From Aralia elata (lineage: Eukaryota; Streptophyta; Magnoliopsida; Apiales; Araliaceae): DNA of 64,000 nt. The notes beneath the pieces were generated by a model, which had not been told where the DNA came from, did not search any database, and was given only the letters and a program-made list of their open reading frames with translations. Positions 1-11,160 of this stretch are shown here, piece after piece (within the stretch, counting starts at the first letter, position 1; the number at the start of each line of letters is the position of its first letter). The DNA lies in NCBI GenBank assembly GCA_034770075.1, contig CM068384.1, positions 95,320,720-95,384,719 on the forward strand, in the 5' to 3' direction. Made by a program: the position numbers and the translations under genes.

Positions 1-1840
1 AAAAGATGTGGAATTCCAGTTCGATGAAGCGTGCAAGGAGGCATTTGACATGTTGAAGAGCCTATTGACTTCCGCACCTGTGATTCAACCGCCAAATTGG
101 AATCTTCCCTTTGAAATAATGTGTGATGCAAGCAATTATGCAGTCGGAGCTGTTTTGGGCCAAAGGATTGACAAAGTTGTCCATGCCATCTATTATGCCT
201 CTAGAACATTGAATGTAGCTCAGATTAACTACTCGACAACTGAAAAAGAACTTTTATCTGTTGTTTTTGCTTTAGATAAATTTCGATCTTATTTATTTGG
301 CACTAAAGTTGTAGTTTATTCTGACCATGCAGCTCTTAGTTATTTGTTGACCAAGAAGGACTCTAAACCCAGGATTATCAGATGGATTCTGCTGTTGCAG
401 GAATTTGACTTGGAAATCAAGGATAAGAAGGGAGCAGATAACTTGGTAGCAGATCACTTGAGTCGATTGATGAGAGATGAGGAGGCACTACCTTTGCATG
501 ATTCCTTTCCAGATGAGCATCTCTTTTCTATTCAGGAGGAATTGCCTTGGTATGCGAATATTGTTAATTATTTAGCAAGTGCGTATATTCCCAATGAATT
601 TTCTAAAAACCAGAAGAATAAGCTTAGGAGTGATGCTAGACATTATGTTTGGGATGATCCGTACCTGTGGAAATTTTGTGCTGATCAAATAATCCGTAGG
701 TGTGTGCCTAATACCGAAACATTGTCTATTCTAACTTTTTGCCATTCCTATGCTTGTGGAGGTCATTTTGGACCCAAACGGACGGCTCATAAGGTTTTAG
801 AAAGTGGTTTTTATTGGCCAACAATTTTTAAAGACTCATATCTATTTTGTAAATCATGCGAGAATTGTCAACGAACAGGTAACATATCACATAGAAATCA
901 AATGCCACAAACTCCCATTTTAATTGTTGAGATTTTTGATGTTTGGGGTATTGATTTTATGGGACCTTTTCCTGTTTCTCATGGTAATATTTACATTCTC
1001 TTGGCTGTTGACTATGTTTCTAAATGGGTGGAAGCTAAAGCCACCAGGACTGATGATTCTAAAGTGGTTGCAGATTTTGTCAAAACTAACATATTTGTCA
1101 GATTTGGAACTCCTAGAGCTATTATCAGCGATAGAGGAACTCACTTTTGCAACAGGATGCTAGCAGCACTTTTCAGGAAATACAATGTTTTGCATAAGAT
1201 TTCTACATCTTATCATCTGCAAAGCAATGGTCAGGCTGAAGTATCTAACCGTGAAGTGAAATCCATTTTGGAGAAGGTTGTCAAGCCAAGCAGAAAAGAT
1301 TGGAGTCTGCGGTTAGAAGATGCATTGTGGGCGTATAGAACTGCATACAAAACTCCCATTGGTATGTCTCCATACAGATTGATCTTTGGGAAGCCATGTC
1401 ATTTACCCGTGGAGTTAGAACACCGAGCCTTTTGGGCGATCAAGCAATGTAATATGAGTTTGGATGAAGCGGGGATGCATAGGAAGTTCCAGTTACAGGA
1501 ATTAGAAGAGATGAGGAATGAAGCGTATGAGAGTTCTAGACTATACAAGAATAAGACAAAGGCCTTCCATGATAAGCAGATTTTGAGGAAAAATTTCACC
1601 GTTGGACAACAAGTTCTCCTATTTAATTCGAGGCTGAAGTTATTTCTAGGTAAGTTGCGCTCTCGTTGGGAAGGTCCATTTGTTATTACTAATGTGTTCT
1701 CTCATGGTGCTATAGATATACATAATCCAAAGACAGGGAAAGTATTCAAGGTCAATGGACATAGGCTGAAACTTTTTCGTGACGGATTTCCGATGGAGAG
1801 TGTGGAGATGATAAACTTGGTGGATCCGAGTTTTGAGTGA
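1..1840 (+). CDS. Athila-type Ty3/gypsy pol, 3' part (RNase H and integrase), open to the left edge
   Basis: The reading frame is open from the window edge, so this is the C-terminal 612 or so codons of a gag-pol polyprotein. Visible in order are an RNase H domain (CDASNYAVGAVLG near residue 40, then YASRTLN, TEKELLSVVFALDKFRSYL and SDHAAL), an HHCC zinc finger (H-x-x-x-CGGHFGPKRT to CKSCENC), and an integrase core with GIDFMGPFP, ISDRGTHF and GQAEVSNRE supplying the D, D and E residues. The segment WGIDFMGPFPVSHGN and the following YVSKWVEA are typical of the Athila/Tat branch. There is no internal stop, so this part of the element is well preserved. RT, protease and gag lie outside the window. 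The element continues through a post-pol spacer into the 3' LTR at 2953-4378. Confidence 0.93.
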   Translation, partial: KDVEFQFDEACKEAFDMLKSLLTSAPVIQPPNWNLPFEIMCDASNYAVGAVLGQRIDKVVHAIYYASRTLNVAQINYSTTEKELLSVVFALDKFRSYLFGTKVVVYSDHAALSYLLTKKDSKPRIIRWILLLQEFDLEIKDKKGADNLVADHLSRLMRDEEALPLHDSFPDEHLFSIQEELPWYANIVNYLASAYIPNEFSKNQKNKLRSDARHYVWDDPYLWKFCADQIIRRCVPNTETLSILTFCHSYACGGHFGPKRTAHKVLESGFYWPTIFKDSYLFCKSCENCQRTGNISHRNQMPQTPILIVEIFDVWGIDFMGPFPVSHGNIYILLAVDYVSKWVEAKATRTDDSKVVADFVKTNIFVRFGTPRAIISDRGTHFCNRMLAALFRKYNVLHKISTSYHLQSNGQAEVSNREVKSILEKVVKPSRKDWSLRLEDALWAYRTAYKTPIGMSPYRLIFGKPCHLPVELEHRAFWAIKQCNMSLDEAGMHRKFQLQELEEMRNEAYESSRLYKNKTKAFHDKQILRKNFTVGQQVLLFNSRLKLFLGKLRSRWEGPFVITNVFSHGAIDIHNPKTGKVFKVNGHRLKLFRDGFPMESVEMINLVDPSFE

Positions 1841-2952
1841 TTGAGGAGAATCGATGTCGGGCTAACGACATAAAACAAATGTGCTGCTTGGGAGGCAACC
1901 CAAGATCTCAGATTTGCTTTTCTATCACTTTTTACTTATTTATTTGTTTTTTTTAGTTATTTCGCTCGTCTTTTGCATGCTTGTCTTACATTGGGGACAA
2001 TGTAAGGTTTGAGTGTGGGGGAGGGGTTTAGGTATAGGATAGGTAGGTTTGCTCTAAAAAATGTGAAAATCTGAGTTATTTGGTCAAGTTTTCAAAGGTT
2101 TTTGGTTTTAAAATGAAGATTGATGCCATTGATTGAATTTGTTTGATGCTAAATTAATTGGTAAATGATGATAATGAAGTGAGGACCCATAGTTGACAGA
2201 TTTGAATTGAGTTGGTATTGCATGAGTACTTGAGTATGAGATACATGTTTACTTGACTGAGTTAGTTGTGGAGTTGACTTTGTGCACTGATTTCATGATT
2301 TAGAACTGTGTAACTGCTTATCTTGTTTGCAGGACCATGTGAAAAAATTTGCAGGACCATGTCAAAAAAATTGGAAATTTGAAAAAGAATTGGGAGTAAA
2401 AATTGAAAAGTTTTGTCTCAAAAGAAAAACATGTGGTGGGTTGAGATGGAGCGTAAAACGCACTCACCCATAAACACATGCAACGAGATGGAGCGTAAAA
2501 CGCACTCGTTGGTGAGAAGAAAAGTGAGATGGAGCATAAAATGCACTCACTTAAGAAAAGAATGAGAAGAGGTGGAATGGAGCATAAAATGCATTCACCT
2601 GAATGAAAAAAAATGGATAGCAGAAAGAAAAGGGAAAAAAACATGTTCTGGTTTTGAGTCGGTGTGCACAGTTGTTGTTCCATATGACCTGAGTTGAGTA
2701 TCTGTGTTACTCATAGGAAATGCAAATGTAGTTTCAATTTGATTTAGATATGTTCAGTGGGGAATGATGGGATTATTGTTATGAGTTGATTGATGAGGTA
2801 TTGAACGAATTTCTGTTGATTGGTGTTAGTATTCATAGACGCTAATTGAATTTGAACCTTTGAGAGTTTGGTTGAATGGAATTCAAATGATTTCAATATA
2901 ACTTTTGTTTTAGTTTACACGAGGACGTGTAAAGACTAAGTGTGGGGGAATT
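1841..2952 (+). other. Post-pol spacer of the Athila-type element, including polypurine tract
   Basis: This 1.1-kb stretch lies between the pol stop and the 3' LTR, where some Athila elements carry an env-like frame. I see no long frame here. It contains the signature TTGGGGACAATGTAAGG (about 1991-2007), a GTGTGGGGGAGGGG purine block (about 2013), and a second block, GTGTGGGGGAA (about 2940-2950), directly before the LTR. The second block is the likely polypurine tract priming plus-strand synthesis. The homologous spacer is recognisable in inverse orientation at 58043-59140. Confidence 0.75.
2443..2599 (+). repeat. Four-copy 23-bp direct repeat in the Athila-type spacer
   Basis: Copies start near 2443, 2485, 2525 and 2574. 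The core reads GATGGAGCGTAAAACGCACT, with later copies changed to GCATAAAATGCA. Each core is partly self-complementary (GCGTAAAACGC and GCATAAAATGC keep pairing through matched changes). Four copies of the same unit occur in inverse orientation at 58415-58562 in the second family member. Confidence 0.85.
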
Positions 2953-3130
2953 TGATAAGTGCATAATACTCATTTATTTTCATTCCTTTATATTTAGTTT
3001 ATTGCATGTTTTATTGTGTATATGCACTTATTAGGTTGTTTATTGATTTCAGGAGGATTCAGAGTCAAAAGTGGAAAAAGATGGAAAATCGGAGCCAAAA
3101 CGAGAAAAGTTGAAAATTTGGAAAATTTAG

Positions 3131-3396
3131 GGTTCTCGCCCCGGCGAGAACTTTGTACTGGAGTTTCTCGCCCCGGCGAGAAACCTTCTGCTCGTCTTCG
3201 CCCCGACTGATCCAGAGCTCGCCCCGGCCCAACACCATTCTGGAGGTTCTCGCCCCGGCGAGAACCTCAGTGCAAAAATCCTTGCCCCGGCGGGAGTTCG
3301 CCCCGGCGAGAAACCTCAGTGCAAAAATCCTCGCCCCGACGGGAGTTCGCCCCGACGAGAAATCTCAGGCATAAATCCTCGCCCCGGCGAGAAAGG
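3131..3396. repeat. Cluster of short GC-rich palindromes inside the LTR
   Basis: About eight copies of a TTCTCGCCCCGGCGAGAA-type palindrome or its half (some with GACG instead of GGCG) are spaced 20-50 bp apart in otherwise AT-rich DNA. Each full copy can form a hairpin with a 6-8 bp stem. The cluster lies upstream of the TATA-like site, so in U3. The second family member lacks this cluster at the corresponding place. Confidence 0.85.
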
Positions 3397-3500
3397 CGGC
3401 GTTGACCAAGTTTGACCAACTTTGACTTTTTGTAATTTTTGAGGATTTCTAATTCAGATTGGATTCTTAATTCTTAGGGACTTAGGATATTATCTTAGGA

Positions 3501-3510
3501 CTATAAATAG
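3501..3510 (+). promoter_or_regulatory. Probable TATA box of the Athila-type LTR
   Basis: CTATAAATAG is preceded by TTAGGA. The inverted family member has the same arrangement on the minus strand near 57366-57382 (GGACTATAAATAC). Its position in the middle of the LTR fits a U3/R border. Confidence 0.6.
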
Positions 3511-4378
3511 ATATTTTTAATTTATTATAGGGGGATCTTGACAACTACAATTGTAACCTTAATTGGAGAAGATTGAAGGCATGTCAGGCTAGACTCTTAC
3601 TTTCAGTTCTAAGGGATGTTGAACCTTTTTCATAATTAATGGTTTAATCAGGTTTTATTTATTTATTCCTTCTTGCATGAGGATTTATTCTGATAATCTG
3701 TTTTAACTGATTAAATGTTATTTAATCTTTTAATTTGATTTGGCCAATTGAATTAATTTGATTAATATCATCTGCTAGATTAAGATATAGTATTAAGTAA
3801 ACGATATTATATCTGATCGTAGGTAGCAATTAATAGTATTTGATTGTGGACAAGCTTTTGAATATTATTAAGATTATTAGAAGGCAAGTTAAATAATTCC
3901 TGATTGTGTAATTGTTGCTTGGAATAACCTAATTCTCTAATTCTTCATGTTGTTGTTATATTAAATCTAGACTGATAGTTCTAGGTTATATAATAGTTAG
4001 AGTCTTTGGAGGCGATTGTCACATTAGATTTACACATAAGGAGAATTTCGGATAATTAGCGATTGCGGTTATCTAGGGTTATTAATCTCATTGAAGGGTA
4101 AATATTATCAAACTTGACTTTTCCATGGTTGTGATGAGGTGATACTGAACTGAAGAACTGAAGCTTTTTATTCATTGATCATTCTTAATTACCTGTGTTA
4201 GATTAGCGAAACAAACTCAAAACCCCCCATTAATAGAAATAATAGGAATATTAGAATAAGTAAAAGATTAATTCACTTCTCTGTGGGATCGATCCTTGCT
4301 TGTAATTATACTAAGTTTTGTGCTAGTAGAGTGTTAGTAAGGTATTAATTTTGGAGTGTAAAATGACAGCTCCCACCA

Positions 4379-4790
4379 GGTCATGATCGAGCTGATAGGT
4401 TACGTCTCTATACTGGTCCTCTCTGATCTGGTGGGTCTGATTCTGCTCCTCCAGATGAGCTATCCGAGCCTCCAGCTCCTCGCTCCTGCTGGTCAGTCCC
4501 TCAATGATATCGTCAGCAGTGGACCCCATGCCATCAACATAAACAGGTGGCTCATCTTCCTCGGTCTCGGGGTCCTCCTCCTCAGCATCCGGGTCCTGAC
4601 TACCGGACCTCATGACTCTACCTATAACCGGCTCTGGTAGCTCCCTCTGATAGTCCTCCTCCGGCTCGGACTCATCCTGGGGTACTCCCGGGGCAACAGG
4701 TGCATAGCCCACTAACTGCTCGGTAACCACAGGTATATCTGTGAATACCTCCTCCTCCTGGACTCCACTGGTCCCTCCTATGTCAGTCAT
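4379..4790 (-). pseudogene. gag N-terminal part of a minus-strand gypsy element, cut by the Athila-type insertion
   Basis: A frame starting MTDIGGTSG runs about 137 codons leftwards until the LTR end at 4378, after which the frame is LTR sequence. It is very acidic and ends in a likely coiled coil (SRSEELEARIAHLEEQNQ), as in N-terminal gag segments of some gypsy elements. A primer site and a long LTR lie directly upstream, which identifies it as gag rather than a host gene. The remainder of the element must lie beyond the left edge, past the inserted Athila-type element. Lineage is uncertain; a Tekay/Del-like chromovirus is the best guess. Confidence 0.7.
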
Positions 4791-5007
4791 CCTACAATCA
4801 CACCGAACATCAACATTAGTACAGCAATAAAATATATTCATTGAAGAAATGAAATTATATTTCATTGGGTACTACCCAACTCGATGAATTCCCCAATTCA
4901 TCAAAACCACATATAATAAATCTCCTCGATTTATCTCCTAATACTCAATACGAGTTTACTATGAAGGTTATAACCTAGGTTTCGCAATCCTAAAGTTTAT
5001 AACCTAC

Positions 5008-5020
5008 GGCTCTGATACCA
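5008..5020 (-). promoter_or_regulatory. Primer-binding site (initiator-Met tRNA type)
   Basis: Read on the minus strand the site is TGGTATCAGAGCC, the classical complement of the initiator-Met tRNA 3' end. It lies 3 bases from the LTR border. It fixes both element orientation and the LTR end. Confidence 0.92.
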
Positions 5021-6499
5021 ACCTGTGACGCCCCCAAATTCGGGTCTCCAAATACCCGGATCCGGTCATCACGATCCACTACAAACATTCATCTCTAACA
5101 ACATATGGTAACTAAAATGCGGAATATAATAAAAATACATTGTTCATTACAAAGGTGTTACTAGTCCCAGAATACGAAAAACCTTAAACACTTATACAAA
5201 TCCATACCCTAAATAAAAGTTAGGGTTTAAATTACATTATCAGAAATTAACTATACGTAAATCTAAAATCTGCTACATGAAGTCTATTACTTCATCTTTT
5301 CTTTTCCTTTGTTCTTCCTTGACGTCTCGGGTTTAGCTGCAATAAAATCATGATATAGCAAGAATGAGCAACGAGTTTGCTCAGCAAGTTTAAAATACAA
5401 CAATAAGGATATATCATGATGAAGGGAATATAGGAAGAGATTTCAACAATAGAATTATCAGAAGCAATAACGGTAAATGCTTTTAAGACAATTGGTAGTC
5501 AAATAGACTTTGAACAATAACTTCCAAAGGACTCAATAGCTAGTTGACCCTTTGGTTACTGGCTACAGAATGAGTACTTGAGGGGATCAGCCTCGCGTAC
5601 GCTATGTGTATGCATAACATTTAATTCTGCTAGTTGTACCTTATATACGGTACCTGGGGTACTCCCCTATAATAAAAGGGTGTTCATTCAGTCTAAGAAT
5701 CCTTACCATTGATTGGCTCGGATAGCTTTATAAATTCTTACATATGTGCCTGACCGAGACAAGGGTTCAGACTTAATCATGAATAGTTCGTGAATTTCAG
5801 AACTTAAATAATTATACGAATTCAAATGCACAAGTGCGAATGCCAATGAATACACAGATGTGGAATAATTTTAATAGTAATTAGACCACTTAAAGCATGC
5901 TTGGAGATAAGATTCAAGCTTAAAGAATAACTTGAAATAATATATACCTTTTGCACGAATTAAAAATAATGCATAAGGTTTAGAAATATTGCTCAATGTA
6001 AAAGTTGGGTAAGATAGAACTTCCATTCAATATAATGAAAGAATGAAGTTAGGGAACTTGCCTGTTTGCTCAGCTACAATAAATTTTAGCTTTAATTAAT
6101 CGATCTTGGATGACCTATCATTTGGTAAAGTCGATTTATCCATTAGCATTGTATAGCAGTATATCGATGCACCCATTTATGCTATTTATTTAGCAGATCA
6201 ACCACTAACAATCTATGATTAATTACTGTTTAACATTAGCTATTCGGAGATTAATTACTGACCTTTAGTTATGAAAATAAATGATAGCTAATCATGTTCA
6301 CTTATCCTTCGAGCACCCAGATTATTACCCTTAGTCGTCTCTAATATGGGTTAAAAATCTTTATTTATTATTTATAAGATAAATAATAAATTTATCCCGG
6401 TCTAATGACAACAGAAACAATTGATCACGTATTTGGTTTTACTTTTAATTACCATTCACCCTTAAGGGTAATTGAGTAATTATCATGCCTTGTTCCTCA

Positions 6500-7480
6500 T
6501 TCAACATTAATTGAATACTTAACGAATTAATTCTACACACACGTACTTATTGAATAATTATTAAGTGCTTATTATCTTTATTTATTAAGGGCCACAGATA
6601 ATTAACTTATTAATCTCACTCATACTTAATCATTATTTCATTAATGATTAAGTAATTATTATCCTTATTAGCTTTATTCATACCTAATTATTATTAATCA
6701 GATAATAATTAGATATTTATTATCTTTATTTATTAAGTCATGTTTAAACAATAAATAATTATTAAATACTTATTATCTTCATGTATTATTAATAAATAAT
6801 AACAAATGATTATTTCATTACCTTTATTCATACTTAAGTAAGTAATAAACACGTACTTTATTAATTCGGTTCATACCTAATTATCATAGCAATAATTAAA
6901 TGTTTATCATCTCCATTTATTATTTATCGATAAACAATAAATAATTACTTTTATTAACTTTATTCATACTTAGTTATTATTTAATATTAATAATATCTAA
7001 ATATTTATTCTCCTTATTTATCATTTAAAAATAATGAATAATCATTTCATTACTTAACTCATACTTAATTATTATTAGTATTAATTAAATAATAATTAAA
7101 TATTATTATCTTTATTTATTATTTATTGATAAACAATAAATAATTATTTATTTACTATATTTATACTAAATTATTATTTTATTTTTTATTTTTTTTATAT
7201 TAACTAAATAATAACTACATATTTATTTCCTTTATTTACTAATTATTGCTAAATAATAAATAATTATTTACTCATTTTATTTATACTTAATTATTATTTA
7301 ATATTAATTAAATAATAATTAAATATTTATTTTCTTTATTTATTAATTATTGGTGAATAATAAATAATTATTTCATTAATATTATTCATATTTAGTTATT
7401 ATTAAATAATAATTAAATATTTACTATCCTTATTTATTATTTATTGTCGAATAATAAATAATTATTTCATTGATTTATTG
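6500..7480. repeat. AT-rich degenerate tandem array inside the long LTR
   Basis: Units of very roughly 110-130 bp recur. They contain TTATTTATTATTTATTG, AATAAATAATTATTT and TTAATTAAATAATAATTAAA in the same order. Each unit holds its own inverted halves, so both strands look alike. A related array on the other strand is present at 62690-63200 in the long LTR at the right edge. Confidence 0.75.
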
Positions 7481-8280
7481 TTAGCAGTTTGCCTAATAGA
7501 TCCCTTTCCAACAGCAGGGTTCGATTCCCAGTCAATATTACCAATCCTAGTGCAGGAAATTTTTCAAAGAAACCAAGTTACCAGAACCATCCCTTTAATC
7601 TAATACAAATAAATACAATATTCCAATACAGAGATAGAGTTCAATTCAATCCCAATACTCAAAACGAAATAACCCAATACAAAGAAGCAATTTAACCCAG
7701 TACAGAGAAGGTTTTGAACTTGATACCATACCCAGATTTCCAAAAGAAAGAAAGACAGAACCAATTACAACTAACAGAGGAACATACTACCCAATACCAT
7801 TAATATTCCAATACCAGATTTTCTTAATCAAAATAAAGTCATACAATACAATACCAGATTTCCAGTTATACTACAACCCAAACAGTATAGTACCAAAACT
7901 TATGACCCCAATAGAAAAATTCTAACTCAGTACAGATAATACTAGAGTATCCAGAATCCAATTTCCCCATACAGAGGAACTATTTGATTCAATACAGTAC
8001 CAAAAATCCTAAAATCCCCAAGCACGGTCATGGGAAGAAAAGAAAATCGACTCAACAAAATTATCACAAAAAATTTGGCATAACCATCGAGCCATTGTTA
8101 TACCTTGATGTTGTTCGGACTGCAGTTCTTCTTCTCCTCCCAAAATAAGAAACGAAATTGGACATTCAGCGTCGCTATTCTCAGTGATTTCTCTCTCTAT
8201 TAAACTCGCTCCCAAAAATTTTTCTTTTGGACTCACAATCACAGGAATCGGCAAATTTGGCTTAGGGTAAGGGGTTTCAA

Positions 8281-8290
8281 TTTATAGTAA
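8281..8290 (-). promoter_or_regulatory. Possible LTR TATA box
   Basis: The minus strand reads TTACTATAAATTGAAACCCC here. This is about 0.95 kb into the LTR on the element strand, and a GC-richer stretch that may be U3 lies upstream at 8350-8600. Assignment rests on the motif only. Confidence 0.4.
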
Positions 8291-9243
8291 ATCTTTTACC
8301 CGCTGGACTGGGTATTGCCTTAATCGATCAAATTAATGCCCAACGGTAGGAGGGAGGTAACGGTCCGTGTCTACACCACCCATCCGAGCTCAGCTATACC
8401 GTCACATCTTCGAGCGGCGCCTTCCCATCGATCAAATCGTCGATTTTTTTTTTGAATCCTTTGGTCCGATCGTTGAGCGCCCGGTCGTCGATGCCTCACC
8501 CGTTCCGTCCGTTGGTTACTCACGTTGTCGCCGGCGCACGCCTGGCGACCCTTCCTCCAGTCAATCGCTCACCCTCGTTCGATTGATTTGAAAAGCCAGA
8601 GTTTGCTTGGGTTGGATTTTCCCCCAATTTGATTTGCTCGGTGGTCTAGGTTTGAGGTGTTCATTTGCAGGATTAACCGGTTATCTTCACCTTAACCGTT
8701 TTCCCCAATTTACTTGGGTCGACCCGCTTGCAAATCCAACCCGGCTGGCAAAGAAACAAAGAAATGGGCTCAACCCAATGGGGTTGGGCCATTTGAATTA
8801 AATAAGAAACGTTGTCCTCAACAGGAATAGGAGGAAATTGGGCTCAGCCTTATTATCTAGGGTCAATTGAAATAAAAAGAAGATAGTCCAACTTGAATTA
8901 TTATGCTCTTAATATTTAATTTGAATTAAGTAATTCAATTAATTAATAAAATTTATTTCACCAATAATTCCTCATTTGAATTATTTTAATCTAGTAACAA
9001 TAAAATGAATTTATTTATTAATCTTCTTCCAATTTTCTTCCAATTAAAATCTTGGGGTTAACCCACTAATTTAAATCGCACTATCAATGAGCCCCTTTAA
9101 TGTAAGAAAATTATTGGACCTATAATTATATAATTAAATAAAAATTCTTACATGAGTCCAATTAAATTCATAAAATTATGTAAAATGAATTTTATCTATC
9201 AAAATAATTTGATACAATGTTTTGAAAATTCCTGGACATTACA

Positions 9244-9697
9244 AATTATTGGGAATGGATGTAAGCATACGATTGATCAAATAAACTACAATTTCAAATG
9301 CATGAGACAAAAAATTATGAGGAACATTGCTTTGGCCTAATAATGCTAATCCGGTTTTCGTAATATGATGATGGTGGCGTTCTATGGCGCCATTATGTGC
9401 ATAAGTGTGGGGACATGGTTGGCGATGATGAATGCTAATTGAATCAAAAAAGGTAGACAATTTTCTATATTCTCTCCCCAAATCCATTTGGACTTACTTA
9501 ATGGACATCCAAAAAAATTTCAACATGCAAACATAACTTTTGGAAAATAGAATATACATTGGACTTTAATGTCATTGGGCAATACCATATGTATTTGCTA
9601 TGATCATCCAAGAAAATGATATAATAACGAAAATCATCAATTGATAACATGGGGCAAAACCCTAAACATCACTATAAACCAATTTTTAAGGGAGTAG
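9244..9697 (-). pseudogene. Ty1/copia integrase fragment, decayed
   Basis: On the minus strand the region encodes LSIDDFRYYIIFLDDHSKY near its start, then a degraded stretch, then SIHHRQPCPHTYAHNGAIER and LINRMLTSIP. These correspond to the first Asp region and the catalytic Glu region of a copia integrase. Frames change several times and stops are present. It is bounded on the right by the gene-capture element at 9698 and on the left by the long LTR ending at 9243. It continues the copia fragment at 12065-13080. Confidence 0.85.
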
Positions 9698-10019
9698 TGT
9701 TGGATATATATGGAAGAGGATAAATTATAGAGAAAAAGTGAAATATAATTTTGGAGAACACTCAAGAATACTTTCATTTCACTTACTTGAAATGATCCAA
9801 GTACATGACTATTTATAGTACTCATAGGATACTTCTAGAGCTACCATAATAATTACTACATGACCACATTCATGTACATGAACCTAACCATTACATGTTG
9901 CAATACATTTTAAATACATTTATGTACATTCATGTATCATGTACTTAGGTATCACCAATTCATGTATTAACACTAATTAATTAAGATAATTCTTGAACAA
10001 TCTAGAAATATTTATAAAT
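9698..10019 (-). repeat. 3' LTR of the gene-capture element
   Basis: It matches 11728-12040 with roughly 20 substitutions and small gaps. Similarity stops at TTTATAAAT, leaving the terminal TTGGTTTAGTTGCTAACA unmatched, so this LTR border was altered, perhaps when host sequence joined the element. Confidence 0.88.
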
Positions 10020-11160
10020 GTCGTAAAACTTTTTGATATTCCGATTCCTTCAAATGCAACAAACTCTTTTGTAATCTCCATTGATGTATATGGCACAAAT
10101 GCTTGAAGTTTCCATTTGTTCTTCTTGATCTTGCTTACTAGCTTCTCATATTTTGCATGCTTCATAAACTTCTTGTGTTGCTTCTCCATTTTACTATTTA
10201 TAAACTCCTTTTGATCGAAATAATTCTCGATATTTACCCATTCTATGTCTTCCATAAAATTCATCACTCCCAAATCATTACTTTTGATAATCAAAATATT
10301 TTTCTCATTCTCTTCTAAATTTCTTAATATGTCAATTAGAACAGTCTGCGATGAAACTGAACCTTCTAGACTGATCACCTTATTCACAAGATCATCTACC
10401 TTTTGTGCTAGTTCTGTCACAGTGATGGATCCTATTGAGCCTGTCACAAATTGTTCTTTAATCTTCTCGCGTAGCACCTCCAATTTTTTCCCCTCATGGC
10501 CAACCTTTTCCTTATTTATACTTGGAAAATCTTCTTGTACTTTATCGGGATCAAGATTTTCATCATTCGTTTCATCATCAGTTTGATTAGCAAGAAACTT
10601 GTGCTTGAGTGACTTCAGCCTTTGACAAACATCCTTAATCTTTTTATTCTCTCCCTTTGCTTCTGTCGCGGATCTTTCTTGCTTATCCTGCACCTGAGCC
10701 AACGTTTCTTGGCACGACTTCAATGTCTCATCAGCCATCAAAGTTAGTGCATCATTATCATCAATAATCGTGCCCTCGCCAAATTCATCTTGCAACATGT
10801 TAACCCTTTCTTGCTTTTCCATGATTTTATTCTCAAGCCCCAGTACTTGGAAATCCCATTTTCATAAGAGCTCTTCACAAACTCCTTTGCAGTCTGCAAT
10901 GCTAGAATATCTTTCTGAAGCTTAATCACCTCATCCTTTTCTTTTTCTTCTTCTTTTATCTCTTCAAATACTTCTTCACACGACACTGCTTCAATTTCTT
11001 CAACGCTTTCTTTTTTTTCTTCTTTCTCAAAAAATACTTTTATATTTTCGTCATGATCTATTTTTTTTGCTTCCCGACATATGTCTTCAAAGTCTTCGTT
11101 TTTAGTTTCTTCTTCTTCAACTTCATCAATTTCTTCTACAAGTTTCTCATCTTCTTCCAA
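9977..11160 (-). pseudogene. Captured NETWORKED 2 / KIP1-like gene segment, frameshifted
   Basis: Two overlapping frames (11160-10744 and 10822-9977) read as one protein with a 1-base shift near 10845. The sequence LQKDILALQTAKEFVKSSYENG, then NMLQDEFGEGTIIDDNDA, then LKSCQETLAQVQDKQERSA and RIK-like/LKSLKHKF is characteristic of the central coiled-coil region of plant NET2/KIP1-like actin-binding proteins. Further on, LAQKVDDLVNKVISLEGSVSSQT also matches that family. The N-terminal NAB (actin-binding) domain is absent. An acidic stretch (11040-11150, EEEETKNEDFED) precedes it. The captured part is intronless and runs into the LTR. The last 90 codons are not recognised. Known of the family: NET proteins link actin to membranes. 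Whether this copy is made into protein is unknown. Confidence 0.82.

Larger units (their letters stand above)
2953..4378 (+). repeat. 3' LTR of the Athila-type element
   Basis: The LTR begins TGATAAGTGCATAA directly after the purine tract and ends GACAGCTCCCACCA. Both ends were set by comparison with the inverted family member at 56494-58042, where the same terminal 14 bases meet unrelated flanking DNA. A TATA-like CTATAAATAG lies at 3501-3510. The last base abuts a minus-strand gag frame that the element interrupts. The LTR is 1426 bp; the 5' LTR is outside the window. Confidence 0.88.
5024..9243 (-). repeat. Very long (4.2 kb) 5' LTR of the minus-strand gypsy element
   Basis: The plus-strand ends are TGTGACGCCCCC and GGACATTACA, so on the element strand the LTR starts TGTAATGTCC and ends GGGCGTCACA. 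One side meets the primer site and gag; the other meets a copia integrase frame broken at exactly that point. No protein-coding frame of note lies inside. Sequence near 5340-5420 matches, on the opposite strand, the end of the long LTR at 63830-63990 (TTGCTGAGCAAA and TTGCTATATCATGAT), so the two are related. Small frames at 7489, 8009 and 8367 carry no domain and are treated as chance. Confidence 0.85.

Noticed and set aside
3016..3374. Frames with FSPRRE and LAPAR repeats
   Set aside because: By-products of the CTCGCCCCGGCGAG palindromes in the LTR.
7515..7540. tRNA B-box-like GGGTTCGATTCCCAG, possible tRNA or SINE
   Set aside because: No matching A box at the right distance and no cloverleaf could be drawn; it lies inside the long LTR.
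8367..8591. 74-codon frame in a GC-rich part of the long LTR
   Set aside because: No recognisable domain; lies in LTR, probably U3.
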